Virus record (IMG/VR): IMGVR_UViG_3300044638_007592
Location: 1 to 35,596 of that record
Length of the DNA stretch: 35,596 bases
Source: a virus
Strand: one strand, 5' to 3'
The notes under the pieces are model-generated. The model was not told where the DNA came from. It did not search any database and worked only from the letters and a program-made list of their open reading frames with translations. Made by a program: the position numbers and the translations under genes. Positions 11,987-20,000 of the stretch are shown here, one piece after another. Numbering within the stretch: the stretch's first letter is position 1; every line of letters starts with the position of its first letter.

Positions 11987-13666
11987 TTATTTGGCGATCC
12001 AGCCGGTGTTGCCGGTGCCGCTTTCTTTGATGTAGAGCGTGGTGGACGCACCGCCATCGGTGCGGGTGTAGAGGCTGCCTATGGGGGCGGTGAGCACGCC
12101 TTCAGGGCTGCCGCTGCCGCTGCTCCAGTTGACGCCGGTCTCGGTGGTGTGGTAGCTGGCGTTGCGAGAGCTGCCGCCGCCGCTGCCTTTAACCGGGCCA
12201 AAGATCGCGGCGTTGCTGCTCCAGCGGATGCCAGCGGCTTCGTAGCTGGTGCTGCTGGTGTAGGTGTTGGCGACGTAAAGAGCATGCGGGTTTGTGCTGT
12301 TTTCAAAAAGTCCGGTGTTGGCGGCAATGACGCGGAGCTGCGTAAAGTTTCCCCCACCGTTGCCGGATGAAGAAACGCGGAGCAACGTGGTAGCATAGAA
12401 CCCAGCGGCCGCTGCATAATGCCCGTTACCGATGGAGAGCTGCCCACTCCCAAGATCGCTAATGATCCCGCCTCCAACTGTTAGAGTGCCGGTGACGACG
12501 GCTCCGCTCGTCGTGGTGCGGAAGCGCTGGGTGCCGCTATTCGTGATGGCGACTTCATTGCTGGCGCTGCGGTAGATGCCGGTGGTGGAATCGCCAAACG
12601 TGAGAGCGGGCGCGGAAACGGTGCCTGCGGGCAACGTGAGAGTGCCCGTCATGGTGTCGCCGGAGAGGCGGACCATGCCGGAGGTCCAGGCGGTGCCGTT
12701 GTGGAGCTGCATGCGGCCGTCCGTCGTATTCCAGATGACCATGCCTGCACTGCCTGTGAGGGCGTCACGCTGGGTGGTGGTGAGGTTGTTGAGCTGGAGT
12801 CCGGCGTGATCGGTGCCGCTGAAACTTTGCAGGGCGGTGAAGGTGTTTGCGCCGCGTAGGGCGATGATGCCGGTTTGATTGGGGAGCGTCCAGGTGCGTG
12901 ATGTGGTGGTGGATTCTTTGGCGAGGCGATCGCTGCCAAACCAGACGCCCATGACGGTGGGGCCTGCGGTGAGTCGCAGGGCGGAAGCGGCGGTGAATTC
13001 ACCGCTGTCGCTGTAAACGGCGATTTTCCCGGCATCGAAGCCGAACGTGCTGCCTCCCGTGCTGGTGGCGGTGTAGCTGAGGGTGCCGCTGCCGTTGTTG
13101 GTGAGGACGCCAGCACTGCTCGCGAGATTGGCGAAATTGGTGAGCGGGGTGGCGAGGGGCTGGTAGGTGAGTGCGGCGCTGGAAATCGTGAGGTAGTCCG
13201 TGATGGTGGCGGTTTGAGTGGCGAGGGTGCCGAGGCTGAGGGCGCTGCGCACGGCGGCGGCATCGGCCCGGGTGAGCAGCTCGCGGCCGTAGCTGGTGGT
13301 GGTGAGCGCGGCGATGGCGGTCAGATCGCCATCCAGCGGCTGGTAGGTGCTGGCGGCGGTGCTGGTGGTGAGGTAGCTGCTGAGCGCGGAGGCGTTGGCT
13401 TTGGCGTCCAGAGCCGTTTGCAGGTCGGTCTGGCTGCTGAGGGTGCCGGTGATGCCGCCCCAGGCGGCGGAGGCGGTGAAGCCGGTGATGGTGCTGCCCT
13501 CGGCGGCGGTGATGGTGGCTCCGCTGGCGATGGTGAGGGTTTTGCCGGAGGGGACGGTGAGGTTTTCCGTCAGGCCGTTGGTGCTGATGGTTTTGTTGAC
13601 GGTTTTGGTCTGCGCGGAGGCGGCTGCGGTCAACAAGGCGAGTGCGGCGAGGAGTCGGAGGATCAT
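11987..13666 (-). CDS. Tail fibre protein with an apparent signal peptide
   Basis: From the ATG at 13666 it has 559 residues. The frame stays open up to 14230, but that part is the shadow of the 13722-14504 gene. The N-terminus, MILRLLAALALLTAAASA then Gln, is a textbook signal peptide, odd for a virion protein assembled in the cytoplasm. Repeats of the type YQPLDGDLTAIAALTTTSYG and TTSTAAST follow, then beta-rich Gly/Thr/Ser sequence. The end (APIGSLYTRTDGGASTTLYI, then KESGTGNTGW) is a motif I know from ends of phage tail fibres. It should bind the host surface. It is the last tail gene before lysis. Confidence 0.8.
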   Translation of the reverse strand: MILRLLAALALLTAAASAQTKTVNKTISTNGLTENLTVPSGKTLTIASGATITAAEGSTITGFTASAAWGGITGTLSSQTDLQTALDAKANASALSSYLTTSTAASTYQPLDGDLTAIAALTTTSYGRELLTRADAAAVRSALSLGTLATQTATITDYLTISSAALTYQPLATPLTNFANLASSAGVLTNNGSGTLSYTATSTGGSTFGFDAGKIAVYSDSGEFTAASALRLTAGPTVMGVWFGSDRLAKESTTTSRTWTLPNQTGIIALRGANTFTALQSFSGTDHAGLQLNNLTTTQRDALTGSAGMVIWNTTDGRMQLHNGTAWTSGMVRLSGDTMTGTLTLPAGTVSAPALTFGDSTTGIYRSASNEVAITNSGTQRFRTTTSGAVVTGTLTVGGGIISDLGSGQLSIGNGHYAAAAGFYATTLLRVSSSGNGGGNFTQLRVIAANTGLFENSTNPHALYVANTYTSSTSYEAAGIRWSSNAAIFGPVKGSGGGSSRNASYHTTETGVNWSSGSGSPEGVLTAPIGSLYTRTDGGASTTLYIKESGTGNTGWIAK

Positions 13667-13721
13667 GACGGGCAGAGATGGTGGAACTGAGAAGGGAGGA
13701 ATGGAGGAACTGAAAAGGGAG
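13667..13721. repeat. Junction repeat family A, short copy
   Basis: GATGGTGGAACTGAGAAGGG, AGGAATGGAGGAACTGAAAA and GGGA belong to the family in the early region (2813, 3470, 4690). It fills the short gap between the fibre gene and the upstream tail gene. Confidence 0.75.
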
Positions 13722-14504
13722 TTAGCGCAGACGCTTCCACACCTGGGCGTTGGTGGAGGCGTTGTAGTCGTCGGGGCGCACGATGCCGTTGGCGGCGTCT
13801 TCGGCGGTGGTGCCTTCAAACAAGCGCCAGGTTTGCAGCTCGTCGGCGACATAGAGTTCCACGAGCAGCTTGGTTTTCCCGACGGTGGGGATGCCATCGA
13901 GCGCGGTGGTGCCGCCGCCGGTGAGGGCGGTGATGGCTTTGTAATACAGCGGCGCGGAGGGCGTGGGCTGGGTGCTGCTGACGACGGCTCCATCGGTGCT
14001 GCGGGCGACATCGGAGAGCACCATGAAGGGCACCCATTGGCTGCTGCGGACGGTGCCGGAGAGGTTGATCTCGATTTGCAGGTGCCCGTAGGCCTGGGCG
14101 ATGCCGGCGGTGAGCAGGGCGGCGAGGTCGTTGCCGCTGAGATCGAGGGTGCCGAGGTAGAAGCCTGCGGGATCGTCGGTGAGATCGGTGGCGGGGTTAT
14201 CGGTGAGTGAGGCTGGCTTGTCCCACGCATCGTCTTCGATGGCGGCGAGGGGATCGGCCAGGTGATCGTTCCACGGCTTCAGCACAGCGCGGAGCGTGGT
14301 GCCAGCGGGGAGGAGGATGGCTTCGTTGTCCGCGTGCGGATCAAAGACGCGCAGGCGGAGCTGCGGGGTGTCGTTTTGATTGGCGGTGAGGACGGCGGCC
14401 GGGGGGATGCCGTAGGCGGCCTCGGTGCCGCCAAAAGGAGTGTGCCCGCCCATGGAGGTGACGAGGCGGCCGGTGCGGTAATTGAGATACGCGGTGAAGG
14501 TCAC
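13722..14504 (-). CDS. Tail tip/fibre-attachment protein, unknown family
   Basis: The protein has 260 residues and starts at a GTG (14504). That start is supported by an exact TTTGACACC element 11 nt upstream. The sequence is beta-rich with AYLNYRTGRLVTSMGGHTPF near the start and a C-terminal GGGTTALDGIPTVGKTKLLV. The region 55-180 resembles receptor-binding or baseplate-upper proteins in composition only. It lies between a small tail protein and the fibre, so it probably links the tail tip to the fibre. Function inferred from position. Confidence 0.7.
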   Translation of the reverse strand: MTFTAYLNYRTGRLVTSMGGHTPFGGTEAAYGIPPAAVLTANQNDTPQLRLRVFDPHADNEAILLPAGTTLRAVLKPWNDHLADPLAAIEDDAWDKPASLTDNPATDLTDDPAGFYLGTLDLSGNDLAALLTAGIAQAYGHLQIEINLSGTVRSSQWVPFMVLSDVARSTDGAVVSSTQPTPSAPLYYKAITALTGGGTTALDGIPTVGKTKLLVELYVADELQTWRLFEGTTAEDAANGIVRPDDYNASTNAQVWKRLR

Positions 14505-14515
14505 GCGGGCGCGTG

Positions 14516-14524
14516 GGTGTCAAA
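14516..14524 (-). promoter_or_regulatory. Start-associated element TTTGACACC, 11 nt before a GTG start
   Basis: Minus-strand TTTGACACC is separated from the GTG start at 14504 by 11 nt (14505-14515). Exact copy of the element seen before 22023, 27261 and 29368. Confidence 0.7.
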
Positions 14525-14527
14525 AAG

Positions 14528-14597
14528 CCAGACGGGGAGACTGGGAGACGTGGAGACGGGGAGATTGACCGGAGTGACCGGATTGACCGGAGTGACG
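14528..14597. repeat. Junction repeats D then C
   Basis: GACGGGGAGACTGGGAGACG and TGGAGACGGGGAGATTGACC (family D) run directly into GGAGTGACCGGATTGACCGG and AGTGACGG (family C). The two families share the ATTGACC border, which suggests a composite element. Confidence 0.85.
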
Positions 14598-14598
14598 G

Positions 14599-14991
14599 TC
14601 AAGAGGCGGTTTTGGCTTCCAGGGCTTTCAGGCGGGCTTCGAGGGCGGTGAGATCGGGGGCGGGGAGGCGCGCGATGGGGCTTTTCACGGCGTCGGTGAA
14701 CCGGGTGAAGAGGGCGGCGAGGGCGGCGTGCCCGGCGCGGTAGGCGGCGGCGTCGATGGCGGTGTCGATGTCGCGGAGGAGGTCTTCGGTGTTGCCGGTG
14801 CGCTCGACGGTTATGTGGAGGTGCGGGAGGAGGCCTTGACGGAGAAAGCCCATGGTGAGCGCGGTGGCGTCGCCAGATCGGAGATCGGTGGCGGCGGGTT
14901 TTACGGGGCGGAAACCGCGGGCGCGGAGGCTGTTCACGACTTCGACGGGCCATCCGGCGGTGATGAGTTCGGCGTGTTCTTCGGGGGGCAT
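14599..14991 (-). CDS. Small tail protein, unknown family
   Basis: The preferred start is the ATG at 14991, giving 130 residues beginning MPPEEHAELITAGWPVEVVN. The longer in-frame extension to 15351 is the shadow of the neighbouring gene and repeats. It has LRARGFRPVKPAATDLRSGD and an amphipathic middle (TEDLLRDIDTAIDAAAYRAG). The C-terminus (LTALEARLKALEAK) looks like a short coiled coil. It lies among tail tip genes, so probably a minor tail component or assembly factor. Confidence 0.6.
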   Translation of the reverse strand: MPPEEHAELITAGWPVEVVNSLRARGFRPVKPAATDLRSGDATALTMGFLRQGLLPHLHITVERTGNTEDLLRDIDTAIDAAAYRAGHAALAALFTRFTDAVKSPIARLPAPDLTALEARLKALEAKTAS

Positions 14992-14995
14992 GGGA

Positions 14996-15066
14996 AGTTC
15001 GTTGTTCACGCTTGAGCGTGGGTTTGGACCGGATTGACCGGAGTGACCGGAGTGACCAGAGTGACG
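14996..15066. repeat. Composite junction repeat B plus C (C inverted)
   Basis: GTTCGTTGTTCACGCTTGAG and CGTGGG, then GACCGGATTGACCGGAGTGA and CCGGAGTGACCAGAGTGACG. Compared with 2696 and 4290 the C part is in the opposite orientation relative to B. Confidence 0.85.
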
Positions 15067-15097
15067 TTTTGAGGCTGTCAAAAGCGCGCGCGGGCCG

Positions 15098-15559
15098 TCA
15101 ATCGGTGGGGAAGTTGTCTTGGCGTTGGTTACCGTTGAGGAGCAAGCGGGCGTTGACGTTGCTGCTACCGGCCCAACTGATGCTGTAGCTACCGGGGCCG
15201 GTGATGGAGACGGTGTGAAAGGTCTCTGAGATGACGACGCCGGTGGTGTTGTTGCGGCGCTGGATGCCGTAATACACTTCGAAGGGCACGACACGGCCGG
15301 CGAGTTCCCAGGTGAGTTGGTAGGTCTCTGTGGGGGCGGCGATGCTGCCATTCAGCGACAAGCTGCCGGTGCTGGCGGAAACCCAGGCGGGGAAGGCATT
15401 GACGATGGTGCCATTCTTCCGCAGCTCACTGCGCCAATACATCGCCACACCGCGCGGGTCGAAAAAACTGTCGGAGAAGGCTTTGCGCGCCGGGTGCAGA
15501 TACATCGGCCGGTAGGGCACCGAGGTATCGGGGGCACTGGAGCGATCGCGGCGGGACAT
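15098..15559 (-). CDS. Tail tip protein, unknown family
   Basis: The protein has 153 residues. The N-terminal half (VPYRPMYLHPARKAFSDSFF, then MYWRSELRKNG) is followed by a beta-rich half (AAPTETYQLTWELAGRVVPF, then SITGPGSYSISWAGSSNVN) that could be an immunoglobulin- or fibronectin-like fold. No signal or membrane segment. It begins 6 bp after the upstream stop, as a packed tail operon gene. Probably a structural tip protein. Confidence 0.65.
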   Translation of the reverse strand: MSRRDRSSAPDTSVPYRPMYLHPARKAFSDSFFDPRGVAMYWRSELRKNGTIVNAFPAWVSASTGSLSLNGSIAAPTETYQLTWELAGRVVPFEVYYGIQRRNNTTGVVISETFHTVSITGPGSYSISWAGSSNVNARLLLNGNQRQDNFPTD

Positions 15560-15565
15560 GGCGGC

Positions 15566-16144
15566 TTACAAGTTGCCGTAGCGCAGTGTGGTGGCTTCGT
15601 AGCCGTTGTCCCACAGGGTGACGGGGATGCTGGTGTTGAAGAAGCTAGTGGTGGGCACGGAATCGACCGCAGTGTTGAATTGCAAATGCTTCACGGCGGT
15701 GCCGCTGGTGCCGCTGGTGTCGGTGGGCGTGCTGGCGCTTTCGATGATTTCCACAGTGCTGAGCGTGAAGGCGGTGAGGTAGCCATTCGTGAAGGTGGTG
15801 CTCCACGTCATCTTGAACCAGATCTTGATGGTGCCCGCGCCCAGCGTGAGCTTTGGCGGTGTGGCGGCATCCAGCGCGGTGCCGCCGAGCGTGGGCATCA
15901 CGCCGCCCACGAGGCCAGGCACGATGCTTTTGTCACCGCGGATGTCCCAGGTGTTGTAGTTTGGCGGCGGGAGCGCGATGCCTGCGGGGATGATTTCGAG
16001 GCAGTATCCGTTGTCACCGAGCTCCACCACTTTCACCGTGGAGCTCGGGCGCGGCGTGCGGTGCCGCAGGCCGCGCGCGATCACGCGGATGTGCTCCGCT
16101 TTCACGGGATCACCGGGCATGGGGCTGGGGAAAGACTCGATCAT
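15566..16144 (-). CDS. Tail tip/baseplate-like protein, unknown family
   Basis: From the ATG at 16144 it has 192 residues, starting MIESFPSPMPGDPVKAEHIR. The longer in-frame version to 16417 overlaps the upstream gene and has no support. It is rich in Thr/Ser and beta strands (GTIKIWFKMTWSTTFTNGYL). It begins 5 bp after the upstream stop and lies in the series of distal tail genes after the tape measure. Role inferred from place. Confidence 0.65.
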   Translation of the reverse strand: MIESFPSPMPGDPVKAEHIRVIARGLRHRTPRPSSTVKVVELGDNGYCLEIIPAGIALPPPNYNTWDIRGDKSIVPGLVGGVMPTLGGTALDAATPPKLTLGAGTIKIWFKMTWSTTFTNGYLTAFTLSTVEIIESASTPTDTSGTSGTAVKHLQFNTAVDSVPTTSFFNTSIPVTLWDNGYEATTLRYGNL

Positions 16145-16149
16145 GGTTT

Positions 16150-16914
16150 TCAGTTTGAATAAAGATCCGTGTCCCAGGCATCGCCCTCCGGGCTGCTTTC
16201 CCACGTGGAGGTGAGATCCAGCGCGCCGCCTTCCCATCCATTGCCGGTGACTCCGGTGAACAGCCAATTCCCCGCGATGTTGGGCGCGGGGCCGTAGGGA
16301 TTGGAGATCTTGCCGAGCTTGGCGGGAGAAGTCCAGTTCGTGTTTAGCTTGCGATAGCGCCAGATCCATTTCGGCGCGAGGTAGGAGGTCACGCCGCTTT
16401 CGATTTTGTTTGCACACTCATTTGCCAGCGTGGAGTTGCTCAGATCATCGCGGCGGGGATTGCCATCGGCATCCAGCACGCCCATTTGCAGCATGGCCGC
16501 CAGCACTTGCTTGTCCGACTCACTCAGATCGGCGTAGCGCGGATGCCGCAGGATGCTTTTTTGCTCCATGCTGGCATCGAGCTCGAAAAACTCTGTGACG
16601 GAAGAAGGCAACCGGCCCGGATAGGCCAAGTTGCCGTTCTGCACCTCATTGCTGTCTGATGCGACGGCCCGCCCGTAATTGTAAGTCACCTGCGCCGTTT
16701 CGCCCGGCTCGTAAACGATGGAGTAGTTGATGAGCGTGACCACGCTGCCCTGCACATTCAGGCTGCTGCCGAGCAGCGGGTGCGAGGTGGGCGCGCGGGC
16801 ATCCGCGTGCGACATGGTTTTGATGACGACGTGCGTGACACCGCTGGTTCGGCTCACCTGCGTGGTGCTGCCGGGATTCGTGGTGGAGATCGTGCCGAGA
16901 TGGGTGGCTGCCAT
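16150..16914 (-). CDS. Distal tail protein, unknown family
   Basis: The protein has 254 residues and is the first gene after the tape measure, the place of distal tail (Dit/gpM-like) proteins. It starts MAATHLGTISTTNPGSTTQV, close to the tail tube candidate's MAATFLGTASVLG, so the two could share a tube-like fold. A conserved-looking part is DLSESDKQVLAAMLQMGVLD and a Trp/Gly-rich C-terminus (NWLFTGVTGNGWEGGALDLT). No catalytic motif seen. Distal tail role inferred from position. Confidence 0.65.
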   Translation of the reverse strand: MAATHLGTISTTNPGSTTQVSRTSGVTHVVIKTMSHADARAPTSHPLLGSSLNVQGSVVTLINYSIVYEPGETAQVTYNYGRAVASDSNEVQNGNLAYPGRLPSSVTEFFELDASMEQKSILRHPRYADLSESDKQVLAAMLQMGVLDADGNPRRDDLSNSTLANECANKIESGVTSYLAPKWIWRYRKLNTNWTSPAKLGKISNPYGPAPNIAGNWLFTGVTGNGWEGGALDLTSTWESSPEGDAWDTDLYSN

Positions 16915-16932
16915 GGGATGAAAACGAGGGCG

Positions 16933-18351
16933 TTAATTGTAGCCGAGGCGCTGGCCTTTGATGGCCTCCTCGATGGCTTTGAGCAGCGTGTTGGAGGCAT
17001 CCAGCTTGGTGGCTTGCTTTTCGAGCAAGGAGCTTTGCTTCATCATTTCGCTGATTTGACGGCTCGCGCCGCCGGTGAGGGGATTCACACTGCGCCCGCG
17101 ACCGTAGGACACATCCAAATCGCCGCGCAGCGGGCTGAAGGCGGCCTCACCGAGCGCGCTGGCGCGGCTTTGCAGGCTCTTGCTTTGCTCCATGAGGACG
17201 TTTGCCATGGCTTTCGCGACCGGCTCCATCATGCGGCCGATTTCTGCCGCGATGCCGCCCGCTTGATTGAAAAAGCCGCTGCCGCCGCCGCCTGCCGATG
17301 AGGGCAAATTGCTAGGGTGAAATGGGTCTGGCATGCCATTTGGCAAGCGTCCATTGGGCGCACGGCCTTTAAAAGCGGCGAAAGGATCATTGGTAAAACC
17401 TTCGGGCACCTGAGACGGGATGCGGCGTCCAAGCGCACCTTTCGGCGCAGGTAGATCTCTTTTGAGTATGGTTCCGAGCGCGCTGTCCAACGATTGCCCG
17501 CCAGCCACGCGGCCGGCTAATTCACCCACATCTTTTGCCTTTCGGAATAAATCCCCAAAAAATGACGCTGTTTCTCGGGCCGCATTACCCATGTTGCGAA
17601 GCAGGTCCACGTTGTCATTGATCACCTTCCCGAGCTCGCTCATGCCATCCACACTATCCCCGACCAATCCACCCACCAGCGCTTCGGTCGCGATCATGAT
17701 GGAGGTGCGGAAGTCGCTGAGCTTTTCATCCAGGCCGGCCGTGGCGCGGTCCAGCTTCGAAAAACCGCCGATGAGCGCGCTGACGAAGTCTTCGGCGCTC
17801 ATCTTCATTTTTTGCAGCGCGTCGGTGTCCGCCGTGCCAAACACATCTTTCATCACCGCGCGCACCTGCGGCACGCGCTCGGCGATTTGATTGATCTCCT
17901 CGGCGCTGACTTTGCCTTTCGAAATGATCTGCGTGAGGGCCAGCACCACGCCCTCCAGATCCGCGCTGGTGCCACCGGCGAGGGAGAGCGCATTGCCCAT
18001 TTCCACGATCGCGCTTTTGCTCATCTCCGCGCTCATGCCGACGCTGCGCAGCTTTATGTCCGCCTTCACCGCCTGCTCAAAGTCCACGCCGGGCAGTTGT
18101 GCGGCCTCCTGCAGCTCCCGCAGTCGCTGCTCCGCGCCCTGCGCACTGCCTTCCAGCGTGGTCATGCCGCGGCGGAGGCGGTCCATGCTGGTGACGGTGT
18201 CCAGCGCCTGCTTTGCCAGCGCCAGGAAGCCGATGCCGGCAAACGCCGCGCTCATCTGCCCGGAAACGCGCTGCACGCTCTGCGGCAGCCCATTGACGGT
18301 GCGCTGGAAGGCCGCGGCATCCGCGCCGATTTCGACAACAACTTGTGACAT
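16933..18351 (-). CDS. Tape measure protein, short
   Basis: The protein has 472 residues. The region 145-165 (ISKGKVSAEEINQIAERVPQ) is the signature of the tape-measure N-terminal domain family. Hydrophobic helices (AAFAGIGFLALAKQALDTV) and an Ala/Ser/Gln-rich helical body follow, with a Pro/Gly-rich region (about 300-360) and a C-terminal helix. It sets tail length and scaffolds tube assembly. By the usual rule of about 0.15 nm per residue the tail should be about 70 nm, about half that of lambda. A TTTGACTCC element lies 12 nt before the ATG. It lies downstream of the G/GT pair, as expected. Confidence 0.9.
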   Translation of the reverse strand: MSQVVVEIGADAAAFQRTVNGLPQSVQRVSGQMSAAFAGIGFLALAKQALDTVTSMDRLRRGMTTLEGSAQGAEQRLRELQEAAQLPGVDFEQAVKADIKLRSVGMSAEMSKSAIVEMGNALSLAGGTSADLEGVVLALTQIISKGKVSAEEINQIAERVPQVRAVMKDVFGTADTDALQKMKMSAEDFVSALIGGFSKLDRATAGLDEKLSDFRTSIMIATEALVGGLVGDSVDGMSELGKVINDNVDLLRNMGNAARETASFFGDLFRKAKDVGELAGRVAGGQSLDSALGTILKRDLPAPKGALGRRIPSQVPEGFTNDPFAAFKGRAPNGRLPNGMPDPFHPSNLPSSAGGGGSGFFNQAGGIAAEIGRMMEPVAKAMANVLMEQSKSLQSRASALGEAAFSPLRGDLDVSYGRGRSVNPLTGGASRQISEMMKQSSLLEKQATKLDASNTLLKAIEEAIKGQRLGYN

Positions 18352-18363
18352 TGAGCAGGGCGC

Positions 18364-18372
18364 GGAGTCAAA
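18364..18372 (-). promoter_or_regulatory. Start-associated element, variant TTTGACTCC, 12 nt before the tape measure start
   Basis: Minus-strand TTTGACTCC is 12 nt upstream of the ATG at 18351. It differs from the exact element at one base. Confidence 0.55.
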
Positions 18373-18375
18373 GAG

Positions 18376-18490
18376 AAGACGCGGAGACGGGGAGACTTGG
18401 AGACGGGGAGACTTCGAGACGGGGAGAGAATAGCCGATGGTCTCCTTGTCTGATTGTCTCTTTGTCTCCTTGTCTCATGGCCTCCAAGTC
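18376..18490. repeat. Junction repeat family D, inverted double copy
   Basis: GACGCGGAGACGGGGAGACT, TGGAGACGGGGAGACTTCGA and GACGGGGAGAG form one arm. GATGGTCTCCTTGTCTGATT, GTCTCTTTGTCTCCTTGTCT and CATGGCCTCCAAGTCTGG form the other. The arms face each other and could form a long hairpin between the GT extension and the tape measure gene. It is the largest copy in the window. Confidence 0.85.
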
Positions 18491-18498
18491 TGGCTCCC

Positions 18499-19055
18499 TC
18501 ACGGCGGAGGCCACTCTAAATCGAGCTCCACCGGCGTCACCGGCGCATCCAAGTCAATCCTTGGCCTGCCTTGCACCTTGTAGGTGCGCAGGCCGTTGCG
18601 GCGCATTTCCGCGTGGACAAAGCCCAGCAGCGTCCAGATGGGCCATTCCCAGCCCACGGCGCGCGGGCTGTGCCCATGACGCACCCCATGCCAGATCAAG
18701 GCGACTCCGGGCTCTGGCTCGTCGGAGTCGTCTAGGCCAAAGGGCTGCCGCCTCCGCTTTCGCTCTCCACCTCCACAAACGCCGCTTTCATCCGCGCGAT
18801 CTCCGCCGCCATGCGTCGCCACAGCCCCGGCAGCGCGTCCATCGGGACGTCATGCGCATGCCGCTTGATGGCGGTGTGCAGCGCCGTCAAATCGCCCTCC
18901 AGCGCCTCTAGGGTCTCGATGGGTTGCGAATGCACAAAGCTCCACATCACTGCCGCCTCCTGCATCGCAGGCAGCCCCTGCGCCTCGGTGACGATCATGG
19001 GGCATTGGAGCTTGTTTAGCAGCGCGTAGCTGGCGGCGGAGAGGGGGCGGAGCAT
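18499..19055 (-). CDS. Tail assembly chaperone GT-like fusion made by -1 frameshift
   Basis: The frame of the 107-residue G-like protein and the overlapping downstream frame (to 18499) are related by exactly -1. At 18738-18744 the minus strand has the heptamer C-CCT-TTG in the correct register, followed by GCC and the TAG of the first frame. Slipping here gives about 106 G residues joined to 79 more ([20 protein letters not shown] onward), about 185 in all. The layout, just upstream of the tape measure gene, is that of lambda G/GT and its analogues, which load the tape measure for tube assembly. The frameshift product itself is predicted. Confidence 0.75.
18732..19055 (-). CDS. Tail assembly chaperone G-like protein
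   Basis: This 107-residue helical protein starts [20 protein letters not shown]. The middle ([20 protein letters not shown]) and the Ala-rich second half fit helical G-type chaperones, which vary strongly in sequence. It stops at TAG 18732-18734, two codons after a slippery heptamer. It is translated in excess over the GT fusion in lambda. Identified mainly by place and by the frameshift geometry. Confidence 0.78.
   Translation of the reverse strand: MLRPLSAASYALLNKLQCPMIVTEAQGLPAMQEAAVMWSFVHSQPIETLEALEGDLTALHTAIKRHAHDVPMDALPGLWRRMAAEIARMKAAFVEVESESGGGSPLA
18738..18744 (-). other. Slippery heptamer C-CCU-UUG for -1 frameshifting
   Basis: On the minus strand AG-C-CCT-TTG-GCC-TAG fits X-XXY-YYZ with X = C, Y = T and Z = G, in register with the zero frame. 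It sits six nucleotides before the stop codon. I have not identified a stimulatory hairpin or pseudoknot. Confidence 0.75.
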
Positions 19056-19065
19056 GGGAAAGAAA

Positions 19066-19108
19066 TTTGGAGACGGGGAGACTTGGAGACAAGGAGATCA
19101 TGAGACTT
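19066..19108. repeat. Junction repeat family D
   Basis: TTTGGAGACGGGGAGACTTG and GAGACAAGGAGATCATGAGA lie in the gap between the chaperone gene and the upstream tail gene. Confidence 0.8.
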
Positions 19109-19114
19109 CAGCAC

Positions 19115-19540
19115 TCACCGCTTCAAAATCCGCAGAAACGCCTCGCGTGTGGCGCGGGGATCATTTGGGGAAAGCAGGCCGAGCTTGCCGCCGCGACCGC
19201 GGATGACGGTCATTTGATGCTGCGGGTCTTTGACGTGATCGACGGCGACGTTGAGGTTTTCGCAGAAGGCTTTCAGGTAGGCCAGTGGATGCTCCGGATT
19301 GTTTTTCATCCAGTCCATGCTGTGCCAGGCCTCCATCATGGCGCGGGTGTGATACTGCCCGCATTTACTCACGTGCGCCAGCGTCCAGGTCATGCGCGGG
19401 CGGCCGTCGGGCGTTTCGCCGCTGTAAATCGCGGGCATCTCCAGTGGCTCGATGCCGAGCGTGACAAGGGCCGCAAAAAGCCGCGTGTCCGAGGTTTGAG
19501 GCGGACGCGCGGCTTGAATGAATCGCTCAGATGGGGGCAT
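19115..19540 (-). CDS. Tail protein between tube and chaperones, unknown family
   Basis: This 141-residue protein is not recognised. It contains TSDTRLFAALVTLGIEPLEM and RMTWTLAHVSKCGQYHTRAM, mixed alpha/beta, ending in RATREAFLRILKR. It lies between the tail tube candidate and the G/GT pair, a position that in some siphoviruses holds an additional assembly protein. It is conserved-looking in composition and in the packed operon, but no role can be read from sequence. Confidence 0.6.
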   Translation of the reverse strand: MPPSERFIQAARPPQTSDTRLFAALVTLGIEPLEMPAIYSGETPDGRPRMTWTLAHVSKCGQYHTRAMMEAWHSMDWMKNNPEHPLAYLKAFCENLNVAVDHVKDPQHQMTVIRGRGGKLGLLSPNDPRATREAFLRILKR

Positions 19541-19568
19541 ATCTCGGGGAAGGTGAGGGGCGAACCGT

Positions 19569-19949
19569 TTACGCCACGTTCATGAAGGGCGAAGCGAGCA
19601 GCTGCACCGCGAAGGTGTGGAAGTCCGCATTCTGGCGGCGGCGCGTGACGCCGGTGATGACGGTATCGCCAAAACCGCTGGAGGGCGCGCCGCGGTAGAA
19701 GTCCGACTGCGTGTTTGCCAGCACGAGGTTGGCTGCCAGGCGCGAGGAGAAAGCACTGGAGGAAGGCACCAGCGCCTCCAGGCTGATGGCGAGCTCATCG
19801 CCCCACATCGCCATGCCGACTTTTTCACCGGCTTCATCCGTCACCCATTTGCGCTCCGCGCTGAAGGCTTCTTCCTGCGATTGCAGGATCATGCCGGTTT
19901 GTGCTGTGACTCCGAGGACGGAGGCGGTTCCGAGAAAGGTGGCGGCCAT
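19569..19949 (-). CDS. Candidate major tail (tube) protein
   Basis: The protein has 126 residues and starts MAATFLGTASVLGVTAQTGM. It is mainly beta with a helical turn (AISLEALVPSSSAFSSRLAA), which fits small tail tube proteins. Place: after the tail-terminator-like gene and before G/GT and tape measure, matching lambda V. Its upstream region has TTTGACACC right after the previous stop, and a 42-nt leader instead of 11, as for the capsid gene; high expression may need a longer leader. Call rests on order and size. Confidence 0.65.
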   Translation of the reverse strand: MAATFLGTASVLGVTAQTGMILQSQEEAFSAERKWVTDEAGEKVGMAMWGDELAISLEALVPSSSAFSSRLAANLVLANTQSDFYRGAPSSGFGDTVITGVTRRRQNADFHTFAVQLLASPFMNVA

Positions 19950-20000
19950 AGGATGAGAAGAGGTGAAGGGTGGGCGGTGTGCTGGGCGCGGGGTGTCAAA

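Noticed and set aside
13667-14230. N-terminal extension of the tail fibre
   Set aside because: Pro/Ser/Arg-rich shadow of the 13722-14504 gene in another frame; the signal peptide start at 13666 is better.
14992-15351. N-terminal extension of the 14599-14991 gene
   Set aside because: It runs through B and C repeats and antiframe of the next gene.
16145-16417. N-terminal extension of the 15566-16144 gene
   Set aside because: It overlaps the upstream tail gene and has the basic composition of a shadow frame.
18376-18490. A CRISPR-like array of GAGAC repeats
   Set aside because: The units are 9-10 bp with no unique spacers and the arms are inverted; a family D junction repeat.
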